From contig CAWAMR010000007.1 of assembly GCA_963783095.1 (NCBI GenBank), positions 280,414 to 344,413 of the forward strand: 64,000 nucleotides of DNA, given 5' to 3'. Under the pieces are notes generated by a model. That model searched no databases. It was not told the DNA's origin and worked only from the letters and a program-made list of their open reading frames with translations. How positions within the stretch are numbered: the first letter of the stretch is position 1; the number at the start of each line of letters is the position of its first letter. A program made the position numbers and the translations under genes. Origin of the DNA: CAWAMR01 sp963783095. Its GTDB lineage: Bacteria > Planctomycetota > Planctomycetia > Gemmatales > Gemmataceae. Shown here piece after piece: positions 45,349 to 56,153 of the stretch.

Positions 45349-46784
45349 TCAAAGCGGGCGTGTCACGGTCTTTTGCCATGCCTTACTATTCGGGGCAGCA
45401 TTTCGGCCTGTCAACTTGCGAAGCGCTTCCAGAGCAGCAATCCGGTGGGGAGCCAATTTCGCATCGTTTTTTCCTTCCAGCACCCGGCGATACTCTTCTG
45501 CTTCAAGTTCCGATAACGTGCGTTCTTGAACCAAGAAGTCGAATCGCTCCATTTTTCCCTTGAATCTGGCCAGTTGTGCGGGGAAGAGCACTGAAAAATC
45601 CTGCCGCAGGTAGGTCACATCAATGCGAACCAGAAGGTCGTGCCCGTAGTATTGACCTGGCTCTAAAGGTGCATCATCCGGCAAGGGCGATTGAACGGTC
45701 AATACCGCATTAGGAGTGTCTCGATCTGCAGGTGCGTGACAAAGGACACAACTCCGATGGTGGTTGATCCGAACCAATTCTCGGGCCACGATCGTTTTCT
45801 TCCCTTTAACCTCGCGCACACTCGGCGAGCGTGGGTCTGGTTCGTCGAGCATCGCCACCAATTGCGGTATCAAGTCTTTTCGCTTGAGGGCCGCAATCGC
45901 TTCGGTGGTTTGCCGGACCACGGGTGGCCAGGGATAACGAAGTCCCTTGAGCAGGACATCGTTACAGTTTTCGGTCGATCGAGATTGCAGAGCATCCAGA
46001 GCAGCCAATCGGACCTCACGCTCGGGCGCAAAGACCGCCAAGACAACGAGTGAGCGTGTAGCGGCAGCGTTGCTTGCACTGGCCAGGTTCCGCACCAGCC
46101 CAAGGCGCATCGCGGGCGTGTCCGGTGCCAAGATCTGTGTCAGAGCTGCGTAGCGCGCCGACATGAAGCGTTCCAAGTCCTGCTTGGACGAAGGTGCTTT
46201 AGCCTGGAGTCCACCTTCGTGCACTTCCCAGAATGCATCGGCACGATGTTCCGGTAATTGATGAGCTTTGGCAAGTCTCAGCCTCTCCTGAATAACCGCA
46301 ACTTCGTCTCGGAACCACTGGTGATCTTGGGAACGAGTTCGGCAGGCATCCCCCATTGCAAACGGCAACCCGGCCAGATCCGGCCTCTCTTGAATCAACC
46401 CCTCGACAAAACCATCGGTTTTCTTTCCATTCAGCTCGTTAATTCGGCGCAAAAGTTTCGCCATTGTTTCTTTTGCTTCACTGAAACAAGGCTCTTTTTC
46501 AAACTGTTCCTGGAATTGGACCTCCGGGACATCGCAAAGACTCTCAGAGACGAGCGGCTTCGGCGGCTTCGTCGCACTACGGGGAGCGGGGAGCAGATCC
46601 TTTACCTTGACGAGCGATTCGCCGTTCCAATTCCGACTGCGGATCGCTCCACGATCAGCAGGTTCGCATTCGCAGATGCACTCTGGAAAACCAGAGTCGA
46701 AAGAGCTAGCGCCAGGTGAATTTGCCATTTGGTCGCTATGCTGTTTCGGATTTTGCGGAAACGCCGAATGGAACCTTGCAACAT
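45349..46784 (-). CDS. Secreted HEAT-repeat protein with one heme-type CxxCH motif, frameshifted
   Basis: About 478 aa. Signal peptide at 46784 (MLQGSIRRFRKIRNSIATKW, then LALALSTLVFQSASANA), then a shift near 46610 into NGESLVKVKDLLPAPRSATK. HEAT-like repeats (LAVFAPEREVRLAALDALQS, RQTTEAIAALKRKDLIPQLV) precede HHRSCVLCHAPADRDTPNAV, a CxxCH that could bind one heme. Function unknown; related multidomain cytochrome proteins are typical of planctomycetes. Confidence 0.65.
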
Positions 46785-46896
46785 GAGATCCCCTGAAATG
46801 AGGAAATGGGAACGCGGTCACGTGCCGCAAATGGACAACTAAACAAAGATTCTAATGTGGGCCGGATTGGATCGCAAGCAGAAAGTTACCGTCGAT

Positions 46897-47589
46897 TCAA
46901 ACTACCAGTTCCTGCAAACGACGAATCCGGTCTGCCCCCTTTTCCTCTTTCATTTGGCTATCCAGCAATAAACCGCGAAATCCCGAAGCGATTGCGCCTT
47001 CGAGATCGTTTCGACGATCATCCCCAACGAACAAGACTTGCTCCGGCTCCTGACCGGCGACGCGAGCCACTTCTGCAAAGAACTCGGCCGAGGGCTTGCG
47101 CCAGGTGACGAGCGAACTGACCACGCATCGGTCCCTGACCAAAGCAAACTCGTTCATCTGACCGATGATCCCGTTGAGCCGGGCGTCGAAGTTCGATGCC
47201 ATTCCCAGAGTGAATCCGCGCTGGTGCAACACTCCCAATATCTCTGCCGTTTCGGGATTTGCCGTCCAAGCTTTTGCATCGCTATACCATGCCCAAAGTT
47301 CCTCGAAGCACGCCAACGGATTATCGGCTTGTGCAAGAGTTTCCGACACGATGCTTTGCCATCGTTGGATTTCTCGGGCTTCGTTGGTCCGCCACATGGC
47401 AGCATGATCGACACGCTCCTGACGTTCAAAGGCAGCAATGAGCCGGTCGCGAATTGTGATTTCATCGAGATCCAGACCATGATGAGAAGCGATCTTGCGA
47501 TACGTCGCCGCTACCGGTTCCGCCGGCAAAAGAAGCGTCCCGACGGCGTCAAAGAACACAGCGCGTACGCCTTTCATGGACGGATGCAT
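46897..47589 (-). CDS. HAD-IA family hydrolase
   Basis: 230 aa. VFFDAVGTLLLPAEPVAAT (motif I DxVGT, Val instead of Leu), TLGMASNFDARLNGI (motif II), TWRKPSAEFFAEVA (motif III) and VLFVGDDRRNDLEGAIASG (motif IV). Nucleotidase- or haloacid-dehalogenase-like phosphatase; substrate unknown. Confidence 0.85.
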   Translation of the reverse strand: MHPSMKGVRAVFFDAVGTLLLPAEPVAATYRKIASHHGLDLDEITIRDRLIAAFERQERVDHAAMWRTNEAREIQRWQSIVSETLAQADNPLACFEELWAWYSDAKAWTANPETAEILGVLHQRGFTLGMASNFDARLNGIIGQMNEFALVRDRCVVSSLVTWRKPSAEFFAEVARVAGQEPEQVLFVGDDRRNDLEGAIASGFRGLLLDSQMKEEKGADRIRRLQELVV

Positions 47590-47679
47590 TCCTGACTCCC
47601 TTGACCGGAGATCGGAGAAGACATAAAACCATGTTCTCTTGTGTATTCACAGGAAGGATCAATTCCACGCAAGGAAGGG

Positions 47680-48006
47680 ATGTCCGGATCAACACCCCCC
47701 GACCCACGAAGACGACGGACACGTTCCGAGGATAAGAGCGAACTTCCCGTAACATTTTTGCCCCAAGGCAACCCGAATGCCCGTCGGGCTTATCTTTGCG
47801 CGGTGATCGGCCTGATCCCGGGGTGCGGCCTGCTGCTGGGGTTGCCAGCCATCATATTCGGCCGGCTCGGCTATCGTGCGGGCAAGGTCGATCCGAATTC
47901 ACGAGGGATCGGGCATGCCTATGTCAGCATGCTTTTGGGAGGTTTGGAAATCGCGGTCAACAGCATCGGCCTGTGGTTGATCGGCAGCCATCTGGAATGG
48001 TGGTGA
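47680..48006 (+). CDS. DUF4190-type small membrane protein
   Basis: 108 aa. A basic, Pro-rich N-terminus (MSGSTPPDPRRRRTRSEDKS) is followed by two helices: AYLCAVIGLIPGCGLLLGLP, AIIFGRLGYRAGKVDPNSRG with the family's loop, and VSMLLGGLEIAVNSIGLWLI. ATG 47680 follows AAGGAAGG. Convergent with the O-antigen ligase gene. Confidence 0.7.
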   Translation: MSGSTPPDPRRRRTRSEDKSELPVTFLPQGNPNARRAYLCAVIGLIPGCGLLLGLPAIIFGRLGYRAGKVDPNSRGIGHAYVSMLLGGLEIAVNSIGLWLIGSHLEWW

Positions 48007-48013
48007 TACGATT

Positions 48014-49397
48014 TCACGCTATCTGACCGCTGCAAGGTATCGGGCCGGGCAGCACATCTTCCAAACGTCGCACGCGTTCCACGCTCACTCCAACTCCGAT
48101 GGTGAACAGGAAGACCCACCCGAAATCCATCGATAGATACACACCTCGCAACACAAAAAACACTCCCATCAAGGCACCCAGAAGCCCAGGCGCAGAAGCC
48201 GGCCATTGGGCTGCCGCGATAGAGAGTTGGGAAGAGATTCCAAATTGCTGCTGCGCAGAACAGGCCGAACAGAATCAGCCCAACGATCCCATATTGCAAA
48301 TAAAAGCGCAGGTAATGGTTGTCGATCGATTTGAAGCGGTTTTCCATGTGGGGGTCGAGGTGTTTCTCCATCGTTTCCAACCCCGTGCCGTAACCCAGCC
48401 AGCCGTTGGCATTGGCAGCATCCTTGTAAACAACGTCGAGCAAATCCCGATGGATCGTGCCGTTGTAATCGTAAGGTACGCCGTTGATTTTCACTTTTTC
48501 CAGTTCCTCGTGCTCCTGACCGAGTTTACTCAATAGCGCGACGACGTCATCCCGATAGGTGGCCATCAAGAGCGCTCCCAGCAATCCCATGAGAACGATG
48601 GGCAGGCGATACCTCGGATGGTGGTAGAAAATATCCGCGGCGAATACGCACAGGGCCGCGACCTGGGCGGAGCGTGAGCCGGTGCAAATCATCCCGGCGC
48701 AGAGGATCCAGGGTGTGAGCCGCCACCAGGCCGGCCCTCGCCGCCACGACGCGAGCCGGGCCGCTCGCAAGGCCCACGGCAACAGCATGGCGAGCGTGAC
48801 GCCAAAATAGATGGGGTGGCTTTGATTGCCGTTAGCCCTCTTCATTCCCCAGCGTTCGCCCAGGGCTTCCATACCAAACTCCGACCAGTTTTTGCTCATT
48901 GCTCGGTCGATGACATTGACTTTCAGAATGCCTTCCGCGACGGAATAAACCGACAGAGCCACCGCGATCCAGCAAAACACCGGCAAGATACGGTCAACGT
49001 CGGAAGAGGACTGAAGGAAAAGCCGGCCCATCAGATACGGAAGCAGCCAATCTCGCAGGAGTTCTACGGGCATCAGAGGTGCAAGGTTGCCATTGACGAC
49101 GTTGCTCAAAAACATGGAGACAATGAGCAACAGCAGAAGGAAGTCGGAGAGAAACAACAGCGTTCGACCGCGTGAGGCGAACGGCTGCATCATCAAGGCG
49201 ATCAGGACTGCGATGGCTGTGGCCGAACGCACGTCGACGTGCAGGGACCGCATAGGGATGAAGAACCACGCGGGAAAGACCAAAAGTGCGAATAACCAGA
49301 CCGGTCGAAAGCCATCCAGAAAGCCGAATTCATGAACGCGCTGGAAGATGAGAATGACCGCGACAATCATTGCCATCAAGGTCAGCATCGAGACCAT
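48014..49397 (-). CDS. O-antigen ligase-like membrane protein (Wzy/WaaL family), frameshifted at C-terminus
   Basis: About 460 aa, ten or more helices. A large periplasmic loop with HEELEKVKINGVPYDYNGT and GWLGYGTGLETMEKHLDPHM precedes SIDNHYLRFYLQYGIVGLIL, matching the Wzy_C/O-antigen-ligase signature (G-G-------H-N--L). A shift near 48205 restores the final helices (LLGALMGVFFVLRGVYLSMD, WVFLFTIGVGVSVERVRR) and a stop at 48014. Start 49397 has GGAAGGGA just upstream. It may polymerise or attach the polysaccharide made by the 19.6-25.8 kb genes. Confidence 0.8.
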
Positions 49398-49450
49398 TAT
49401 TCCCTTCCGCAAACGAGGACGACCGGCAAAAATCGGCCGATGCAAGTGAC

Positions 49451-50070
49451 CTATTCTCGTTTCGTCAATTGACTCTGCAAATCTGTCAGAAAACGAGCCA
49501 ACTCATCCAACGATAATCCCGCCAATTGTTCGATCGGAGTCGGCGGGCGTTGAAGCAGACCTTCGCAAAAGTGTATCGTGGCAATCTTCTCCCTTCGTTC
49601 TCCTTTTTCGATGCCGTCCTCGTGGGCCGTGAGGATCGCGGTGTTGTAGTCCAACTGGAATTTCCGGCGAGCTTCATATCGTTCCCGTTCCAACTCTGTG
49701 TGCCCTAACATCTTCAATTCCTCCAACGCTCGCACCACCAAGGGTTGCACTACTAATTCCCTTGGAATTGCTTCTGTATCTATCATCGCCGCATGACGTA
49801 AAAAGTAAAGCCAAATGTCCAGGTCCGTCTTTAGTTCCGAGAGGGCTTTCCGGAATTTCGGCAGTTCAATGAGATGATATTCCATGTCCTCTGTCAACGG
49901 AAAATGGTGCTTTTCCTCCAACAGGCGAAAACGCAAATGATAGTCTGGAACCTCTGGAAACAGAACGTGATCCAGGAAATTGAGCACATTGATAAGAATG
50001 GGACGCGTGGAGTCGCGCCAAACAGATGCTTGAATGCGTAATCGACTTTCGGGTCGATGCCAAGGATCAT
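49451..50070 (-). CDS. Rpn/PD-(D/E)XK nuclease-family protein with internal core deletion, frameshifted
   Basis: About 206 aa against about 290-300 for the family. MILGIDPKVDYAFKHLFG is the family start; after a shift near 50010 (GRDSTRPILINVLN) it goes directly to FLDHVLFPEVPDYHLRFRLL and PLTEDMEYHLIELPKF, which are normally some 100 residues further on. The region with the DxxxxE-x-K nuclease residues is missing. The C-terminal helical part is complete (EDGIEKGERREKIATIHFCE). It is probably a non-catalytic relic. Confidence 0.65.
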
Positions 50071-50096
50071 CGGGCTCACTCCACGTTGAATGACGA

Positions 50097-52016
50097 TCAG
50101 CCCTGACCGCCGCAACAACTCACGACCTTCTTCGGAGAGGGTGGAACGTCGTTGGCCGGATTTTCCTCGAAGAAGCCGTTGGGTTTCAAGAGGAATCCAA
50201 TGTATGCAGTCGGCATCACCGGATAGTCTTCCGGCCTGGGGATATGAGTGTGCCCGAAGGTGTACCACAACACGACATCGGTATTCTCGATTGATCGATC
50301 CGCTTCGGTCCAGCGCAGCAAGCCGTCGCCCCCCTGACTTTGATTGGGATAATCGCCCGCGCCAAAACGCTCGGTCTCGTCGAACGGCGTGACCCAGACG
50401 TGATGGTTCACAAACCCCGCACGTTTGCGCCACCAAGCGTTCGGAGAGGCAAAGGGAATGGAGTTGTCGCCAGGCAGAAACTTATAACCGACGGGCTGCC
50501 CAACCGAATTCATGACGCCGGGATTGACGATTTTCCAGGTGCGAGCGGTTTCGAGTTTCAGATTCGCACGTGCTTGCTTCTCCGTTTTCAGGAGCGTTTC
50601 CTTGACCTGAAAGGCATTTTCATAGGGGTTATCCGGACCAGTTTCATCGGCAACCACATCTAGCTGCTGGATCGTATTCGCCGTGCCGTCGAGGTCGAAA
50701 TCGAGCCTCATGTTGAAGAAGTGCTGATGGTTCGGAGCATAGAGTTGCGGCGCGATCAGCGCACCGTACCTGGGCTTCTCGCCCAGCTGCACGGCTCCGA
50801 GCGAGAGGATGCCCGTCAACTTGATTTCAAACTGGATATTGCCATCCTGGTAGAGATACCAGAAGAAGCCGTACTCGTAATTCTCGACCGTTGAGATGGA
50901 AGAGATCACGAGCCGGCGCGAGCGACGAACCTCCGGGCGATCCGGTAATCGGCGATCGGTGTGTTTCCAGAGGATGCCGAAATCCTCTTCGTGCATGCAA
51001 ATCGCATTTTTGATGGTTAGCGCTTCACCACGACTATTGCAGAGATCGGCATCGAAGTAGCGAATCAGTCCAAGACAATCGCAGCCCAGTTCCAGGCTAT
51101 TGGCACACATCCCCATGCCATATTCGCCGACGTCGAAAGCGTTTTTCCGGCGCTGAGTCGGGCCTGGGTCGCCGTAGGGAACCACCATTTCCGTCAACGA
51201 CCCGCGATAGAGAATGGAACGATCCCTGCCATGATCGTTGTAGCGCACGTGATGCAGCGTCAATCCTTCGCGGGCATTGAAGCCGATCACGAAACTCCAT
51301 TTCTGCCAGCGGACCTGATGCCCGTTGACCTCGAAGCTGGGTCCGGAAGGTTGGGTGATTTCCAGCGGCTTGATATCAGCGCGTTGATTGGGTACGCGGT
51401 CGGCCGAATAGTTGCCGGGATTGGGCGGCAACGGCCAGCGTCCATGCTCCTCGATGCGAATGACCTTCATCGTATTCAGATCGACGACGGGGCGTATTCC
51501 TTCAATCGGTCGGACGTAGCCGTTGTCGGTTGGGTCGGTTCGCACGAAGCAAAGGGGCCGGGCCAGACGGCGAGTCCGGTCTTCATCGCTGCCATAGTTG
51601 CCCGCGCTCCAAATATCGACCATCACAAGACGGGTGTCATCGATACCGAGATGCTTTTTCAGCGCAGCGCGGAATTCTTCGCTGGCGAGAACGGCCTGCT
51701 CGCACTCGGCCTGCTCGTCGATGGTCATGGTCGGCTGCACGTTCGGCACATGCCGCCAGGTCAGCAGCGACTGTTTCGTGAGTGAAAGCGTCGCTTCGAA
51801 GCAGGCATTCTTGGCGTTGTCGAACAGCACCACGAAGGCATCCCGGCTTGGCGGAGTCGTCCCGGAATGAACGAAGTGTTTCGCCGGTTCCTGAAGGTTG
51901 ATGGAGACGAATCGTGTCGTCGGCGTCACTTTACCGAGTTCCTTGAGGAGGCGAACGACCTGGCCGACCTCGGCAGCGGTGAGCGGTTCCAACGGATGAA
52001 GAGGTTTGTTTGTCAT
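50097..52016 (-). CDS. Copper amine oxidase (primary-amine oxidase)
   Basis: 639 aa, intact. Oxidative deamination of primary amines to aldehyde, ammonia and peroxide. TPQ-forming Tyr in STVENYEYGFFWYLYQDG (NYEY), catalytic-base region YGMGMCANSLELGCDCLG, copper ligands HQH in APNHQHFFNMRLDFDLDG and His in GHTHIPRPEDYPVMPTAY. Start 52016 (MTNKPLHPLEPLTAAEVGQV) begins the N2 domain; an upstream in-frame extension is unlikely. No signal peptide, so cytoplasmic. Confidence 0.93.
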   Translation of the reverse strand: MTNKPLHPLEPLTAAEVGQVVRLLKELGKVTPTTRFVSINLQEPAKHFVHSGTTPPSRDAFVVLFDNAKNACFEATLSLTKQSLLTWRHVPNVQPTMTIDEQAECEQAVLASEEFRAALKKHLGIDDTRLVMVDIWSAGNYGSDEDRTRRLARPLCFVRTDPTDNGYVRPIEGIRPVVDLNTMKVIRIEEHGRWPLPPNPGNYSADRVPNQRADIKPLEITQPSGPSFEVNGHQVRWQKWSFVIGFNAREGLTLHHVRYNDHGRDRSILYRGSLTEMVVPYGDPGPTQRRKNAFDVGEYGMGMCANSLELGCDCLGLIRYFDADLCNSRGEALTIKNAICMHEEDFGILWKHTDRRLPDRPEVRRSRRLVISSISTVENYEYGFFWYLYQDGNIQFEIKLTGILSLGAVQLGEKPRYGALIAPQLYAPNHQHFFNMRLDFDLDGTANTIQQLDVVADETGPDNPYENAFQVKETLLKTEKQARANLKLETARTWKIVNPGVMNSVGQPVGYKFLPGDNSIPFASPNAWWRKRAGFVNHHVWVTPFDETERFGAGDYPNQSQGGDGLLRWTEADRSIENTDVVLWYTFGHTHIPRPEDYPVMPTAYIGFLLKPNGFFEENPANDVPPSPKKVVSCCGGQG

Positions 52017-52156
52017 GGGAATACGCTTGAAAATGGTATGGGAAACTGAGGCCAGTTTACGACTACGGGAGCTGGGCTTCAATGAGCGCCACTTCGGCTT
52101 CGCCGCATATCCCGATAGGCTCTCCCAGTTCACCGCAAGGAATCCCGCTCGGGAAG

Positions 52157-52999
52157 TTATGGCGTTTTCTGTTGCTCAACCGTATCGTCGCTGGAACGCT
52201 TCATCAAAATTGCATCGCGGATGCGCGGTCCGCTGGTCGGTTTGAGGAAGTCCCACTCATCGAACGCTTCAGTTTTATTCTTCGCGACGTTTCTCGGGTA
52301 AACCGGCAAATCGTCGGGGTTCAAAGGCGGGAATGCTTCGCCCGGAATCAGACCGTTCGGGATTTGTTCCGCCATTTGGGTCAATTCTTCCGTCAATCGT
52401 GCCAACAACACCGGATGCCGGGCAACTCCGTAAAGTCCGGTGTTCGGCAATGTGATATTCTCAGTACCTTCCAATGCCGGCGCATCTTTATTCCAAATGG
52501 ATTTGCCCTGTATGGTCAGAATGCGGTGGACGGGCGTCTCCGAACTCGGCGTGGCGAACACCAGACCTCTGGGCTGCAAGTAAACGAGTAATTCCGTCGT
52601 GATGCCCTTATCCCCGACCGTCTGCACCAGGCTTCGAGCGGCCTCTGCGCCGGTATCGGAGCCAATGACGACAAACCGCGCATCCTCCGACAACCCGTGC
52701 AGCCTTACGATCTCATCGACGAACATGCCCTCATGGTACGCCTGACCGCAGTAAATCTTGGACAAGCCCAGGCCCTTCAAATAATCTCTGGTCCACCCCA
52801 AGGTGTCGGAGTTGAAAGGATCGAGTCCGTTGAACATAAAGACATAAAGCTTTGCCCGGCTCAACGGCTCAATTTGAGCGCAGCGCTCGCGGTCTTCAGC
52901 GGGTGGGATTGGGTCGTGGTAGAAAACGCTGAAGCAGCCTGGGAATGCGGTCAGGCTGCACGCTGCGAGGAACAACTTCAAGCGATTTTGCAGGATCAT
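52157..52999 (-). CDS. Lipoprotein, alpha/beta-hydrolase-like
   Basis: 280 aa. Lipobox in LAACSLTAFPGCFSVFY (Cys about residue 22), so outer-surface or periplasm anchored. The body has VFMFNGLDPFNSDTLGWTRD and ARFVVIGSDTGAEAARSLVQ, an alpha/beta-hydrolase core in which the usual GxSxG reads GSDTG, so Ser is replaced and catalysis is doubtful. Start 52999 is chosen because the leader begins there (MILQNRLKLFLAAC). Confidence 0.65.
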   Translation of the reverse strand: MILQNRLKLFLAACSLTAFPGCFSVFYHDPIPPAEDRERCAQIEPLSRAKLYVFMFNGLDPFNSDTLGWTRDYLKGLGLSKIYCGQAYHEGMFVDEIVRLHGLSEDARFVVIGSDTGAEAARSLVQTVGDKGITTELLVYLQPRGLVFATPSSETPVHRILTIQGKSIWNKDAPALEGTENITLPNTGLYGVARHPVLLARLTEELTQMAEQIPNGLIPGEAFPPLNPDDLPVYPRNVAKNKTEAFDEWDFLKPTSGPRIRDAILMKRSSDDTVEQQKTP

Positions 53000-53026
53000 C
53001 TCGATTTCTCCTCGACGCAAGCGCAA

Positions 53027-53518
53027 CCGTCACACAGTCTCGTCATAACCTCTCTATTCGGCATAGTCGTTAAACATGGTCAACTCGCCTTCCATCGGCA
53101 CGAAATATCCCCATGAAAGAACGCAAGGAGTTCCGATTGACGAATCTGGATAAAATGGGGAACGCCGCAGAGCGACAAGACAAAGACGTTCGCTGCAGAG
53201 CGGCAAACGATGGGAGGGCGAGGCTCTTGCCGAACCAGGGAGGCAAAAAGGCTCGGCAGGAGCCTTGCCCTCCCGATAAACGCCTCGTTTGGGCCGCATA
53301 CCGTAATAGTCTGTAGCAAGTTTTGCGTTTGGTCTGCTTTTGAGATTTGGGATTTGTTTGTATTTTGAGATTTGGGATTTGGAGTTTTTGCACCAAGCCC
53401 CGTTGTCCCACAACCCAGCCGGCAACACGATGGCAGCACCTACCGACCAAGCCATTGACCTGCTATCTTGAACCTTGACGATTTCCTACCAGAACTTCCG
53501 CGTCCAGGCGAATTTATT
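53027..53518. other. Repeat-rich intergenic region
   Basis: No gene seen. It holds a copy of the family C repeat (53158-53213, AACGCCGCAGAGCGACAAGA), an inverted repeat of family E (53209-53276) and two near-identical GATTTGGGATTTG units (53340-53382). The plus strand from 53460 leads into the next gene. Confidence 0.6.
53209..53276. repeat. Inverted repeat, family E
   Basis: Left arm GATGGGAGGGCGAGGCTCTT and on to GCCGAACC, right arm its inverse complement with few mismatches (GGCTCGGCAGGAGCCTTGCC then CTCCC). A single arm of the same sequence occurs at 32857-32881. Confidence 0.75.
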
Positions 53519-55967
53519 ATGCGAGCCTCACTCTCTGAATATCTTCTCAAGGGCGTTTTCCTCGGCTTGCTCTTTTACGTATCCCTTCTCATCGAAATTG
53601 GGAACACACGACGGAACTCGGCGTGGGGATCGCCATCGGCCTGGGCGGCGCGATCGCGCTGGCGTTCCTGATCCAGATTCGGGATGCGCTCTACCTGTTG
53701 CGCAAGCCGCACACCTCGCTTTTGTTTCTGTTGCTGGAAAATCCTTTACTGGTCTATTCCGGTTTGATTCTTGGCCTGGCCGGCGGCTGGATGTATTCGT
53801 GGGATACCGGCTGGAATGATAAGACCTTTTACTTCTGCATTCTGAGCGGCCTGGCGCTCGGATACGGTATCAACGAACTGCGTGGCGTCGCCGATTGGCG
53901 CTATCGCGTCGGCTTCATCTGTTTGGTCGGGGTGGGACTGTGCTATGGCATCGATGGCATGTTCGAGAAACTTCCATCGATCCCGACGGAGGCAGAGGCG
54001 CGAATCGATCGGTGCCCATCTGTTGTTTGGTTTACCCTTCTTGTATCTGTTGATCTTCACTGCCAAGGCGGAAGAATCGGAAGCCGATATCGGTATTCTT
54101 TGCGCCTTCCTCGGGCTCGCTATATACCTGATGAGGTTCCCCAAGGATTATCCTTCAGGCGTCTTCATTATTCCTCTGGCCATCTTCTTCACCTACACGA
54201 TCTATGTCTTGCCGGGTTTACGACCGTTCAAACACACTGTGCGCGGCTACTGTTACATGGAACTCCACCGGATCCGACCGGCCCTGATTGCCTTTCGTAA
54301 AGCATTGGAACTGGATCGAGGCAATCGACTGGCCCATCAGGGCATGGAGGCCGTTCACTTAAGGATCGACATCGACAAACTCGATGCGCACACCTTGGGC
54401 CTGCTCGATCGAGAGCTATGTTTGAACCGCGCTTGCATTCTATTGAACCAGAAACCCAGTGAAACCGAGCGCATCAAGGCGGAGCGATTCCTGAATCTGG
54501 TTGAGAAACAGTGGCCGAAGTGGGTTTCAAACGTCATTTACTTCCGCGCGGTATTGTCCGTTCACCAGGGCCATATCGACAAAGCTGCCGAGCTACTCAA
54601 CGACTTGCTCAATCCGGAAGGCTGGTTCGCCGACGACCTGCACCGCAAAGACATCTTGTTCGACGCCTGGCAGTTGGTGCTGTTGGTCCATCCGGTGTTG
54701 AAACAGCGGGTCGGCGAAGTACAGATTCAACTTCCAGGCCGTCGCATGGAGGCGATCGGTCGCTGGAACGGCAATTGGCCAAGGTCGGGACCGATCCTGT
54801 GTTGCAGGAATTCCGAACCTTGCTCTACCAGGATCTGCAAGAAGCGGAGTTCTGGGACGTGGCACGAGAATCCTTACCCGTCGACTTCGGTTACGGCTTC
54901 GCAGAGCAAATCGGTTTGGGATTGATCGCCGATCGAGAACGCTGGCGACGGGCGCAGAGTTTCTGCGGATCGCCGCGAGCGGGTCACCGATGCATCGACC
55001 GGCAATCTACCACAAACTTGCCGAGGCTCATGCTCGTGCTGAGGAAACGATCGAATCGGGCAAGTATTACCGGCGGGTTCGGGACGCGGCGATCGAGGTC
55101 GGCGTGGAGAATCTGCCTGCGGATCAGAAGAAAATTTACATCGCCACGGTGAAAAAACTGGCCGATGAATCCAGGCTCCGCGACGAGTACGACGAGGCGA
55201 TCTACAACTATAGCCTGGCCACCTATTCCGACGACGGCATCAAAGAAACGCTGCGCTCGCTAGCCGAGATGTACGAGAAGAAAAAAGACGTTTTCAACGC
55301 CCTGCGCATCAACGAGAAGGCGCTCATCTACGATAGCAAGGATACGGATCTGCTGGCGCGCAAGGATCGATACTACTACTCCCTGGAGCCGGACCAATTG
55401 CGCGATGCTGCGAAGGCCGATGATAATGTTCGCAAATACTTTGATGTGGAATATTGCATTCGGCGCGGCAAGAACATCCTGGAAACCAGCCCGGTCGATA
55501 ATCTCGACAATCTCGATTGGGCGGAACATCTGGTGAAGCTGGCGCTGGTGATGCAGCCCGGCCGGATGGGGGCGCAAGTGATGAAGGCGCGATGTCACTT
55601 ACGGCGCGGCGAACGAATGGAAGCGGTGCAGATTCTGGAAGACATCCGCGAACGCACTCCTTCGGGTACAGAGGAGTCGGATGCGTGGTATTTTACGCAA
55701 AAGCAACTGGGTCTGATCTACCTGGACGAACTGAGCCGGCCCGATTTGGCGGTTGGCTGCTTTGAAGCCTATTTGAAGCACATCGGCAGTGGAGCGCCTT
55801 CCCTGTACGATCTCGGCCGGGCCCACGAGGCCAACGGAAATCTCCCGGAAGCAATCAAGGCCTACAATCAGGTGACGGCATACGAGGGACACCCATTGGT
55901 TTGGGATGCGCAAGAAGCTGTCCGCAGACTGAAAGATCGCCTCAAGAACCCAGCGCCGGGAGCATAA
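53519..55967 (+). CDS. Membrane-anchored TPR protein, frameshifted
   Basis: About 815 aa over five or more frames. It begins MRASLSEYLLKGVFLGLLFY, then membrane helices (GIAIGLGGAIALAFLIQIRD, YSGLILGLAGGWMYSWDTG, HLLFGLPFLYLLIFTAKAEE, SGVFIIPLAIFFTYTIYVLP), and a TPR domain from about 54240 (MELHRIRPALIAFRKALELD, AVLSVHQGHIDKAAELLNDL, YDLGRAHEANGNLPEAIKAY). Shifts lie near 53615, 54005, 54755, 54960. The C-terminal third (55000-55967) reads through cleanly. Confidence 0.65.
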
Positions 55968-56006
55968 AGGGATTTAAAAAGACCCGTGGTAGTTCGAGCG
56001 TCAGCG

Positions 56007-56063
56007 CCATCGTTTGCCGCTCCGCGGCGAACGTCTTTTGTCTTGCCGCTCCGCGGCGTTGGG
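56007..56063. repeat. Family C repeat, inverted copy
   Basis: CCATCGTTTGCCGCTCCGCG, then GCGAACGTCTTTTGTCTTGC, then CGCTCCGCGGCGTTGGG. Read on the minus strand this is the repeat at 53158-53213. Each copy contains two CCGCGGAGCGGC-like palindromes. Confidence 0.7.
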
Positions 56064-56153
56064 CATGGCTTTTGACGATAGGGGTAGGGAGAATCGGTTG
56101 AGCCGATCCCCCTCCCTCCGAACCGGACAGGCTAGCAGGCTCGCCAAGATCCA

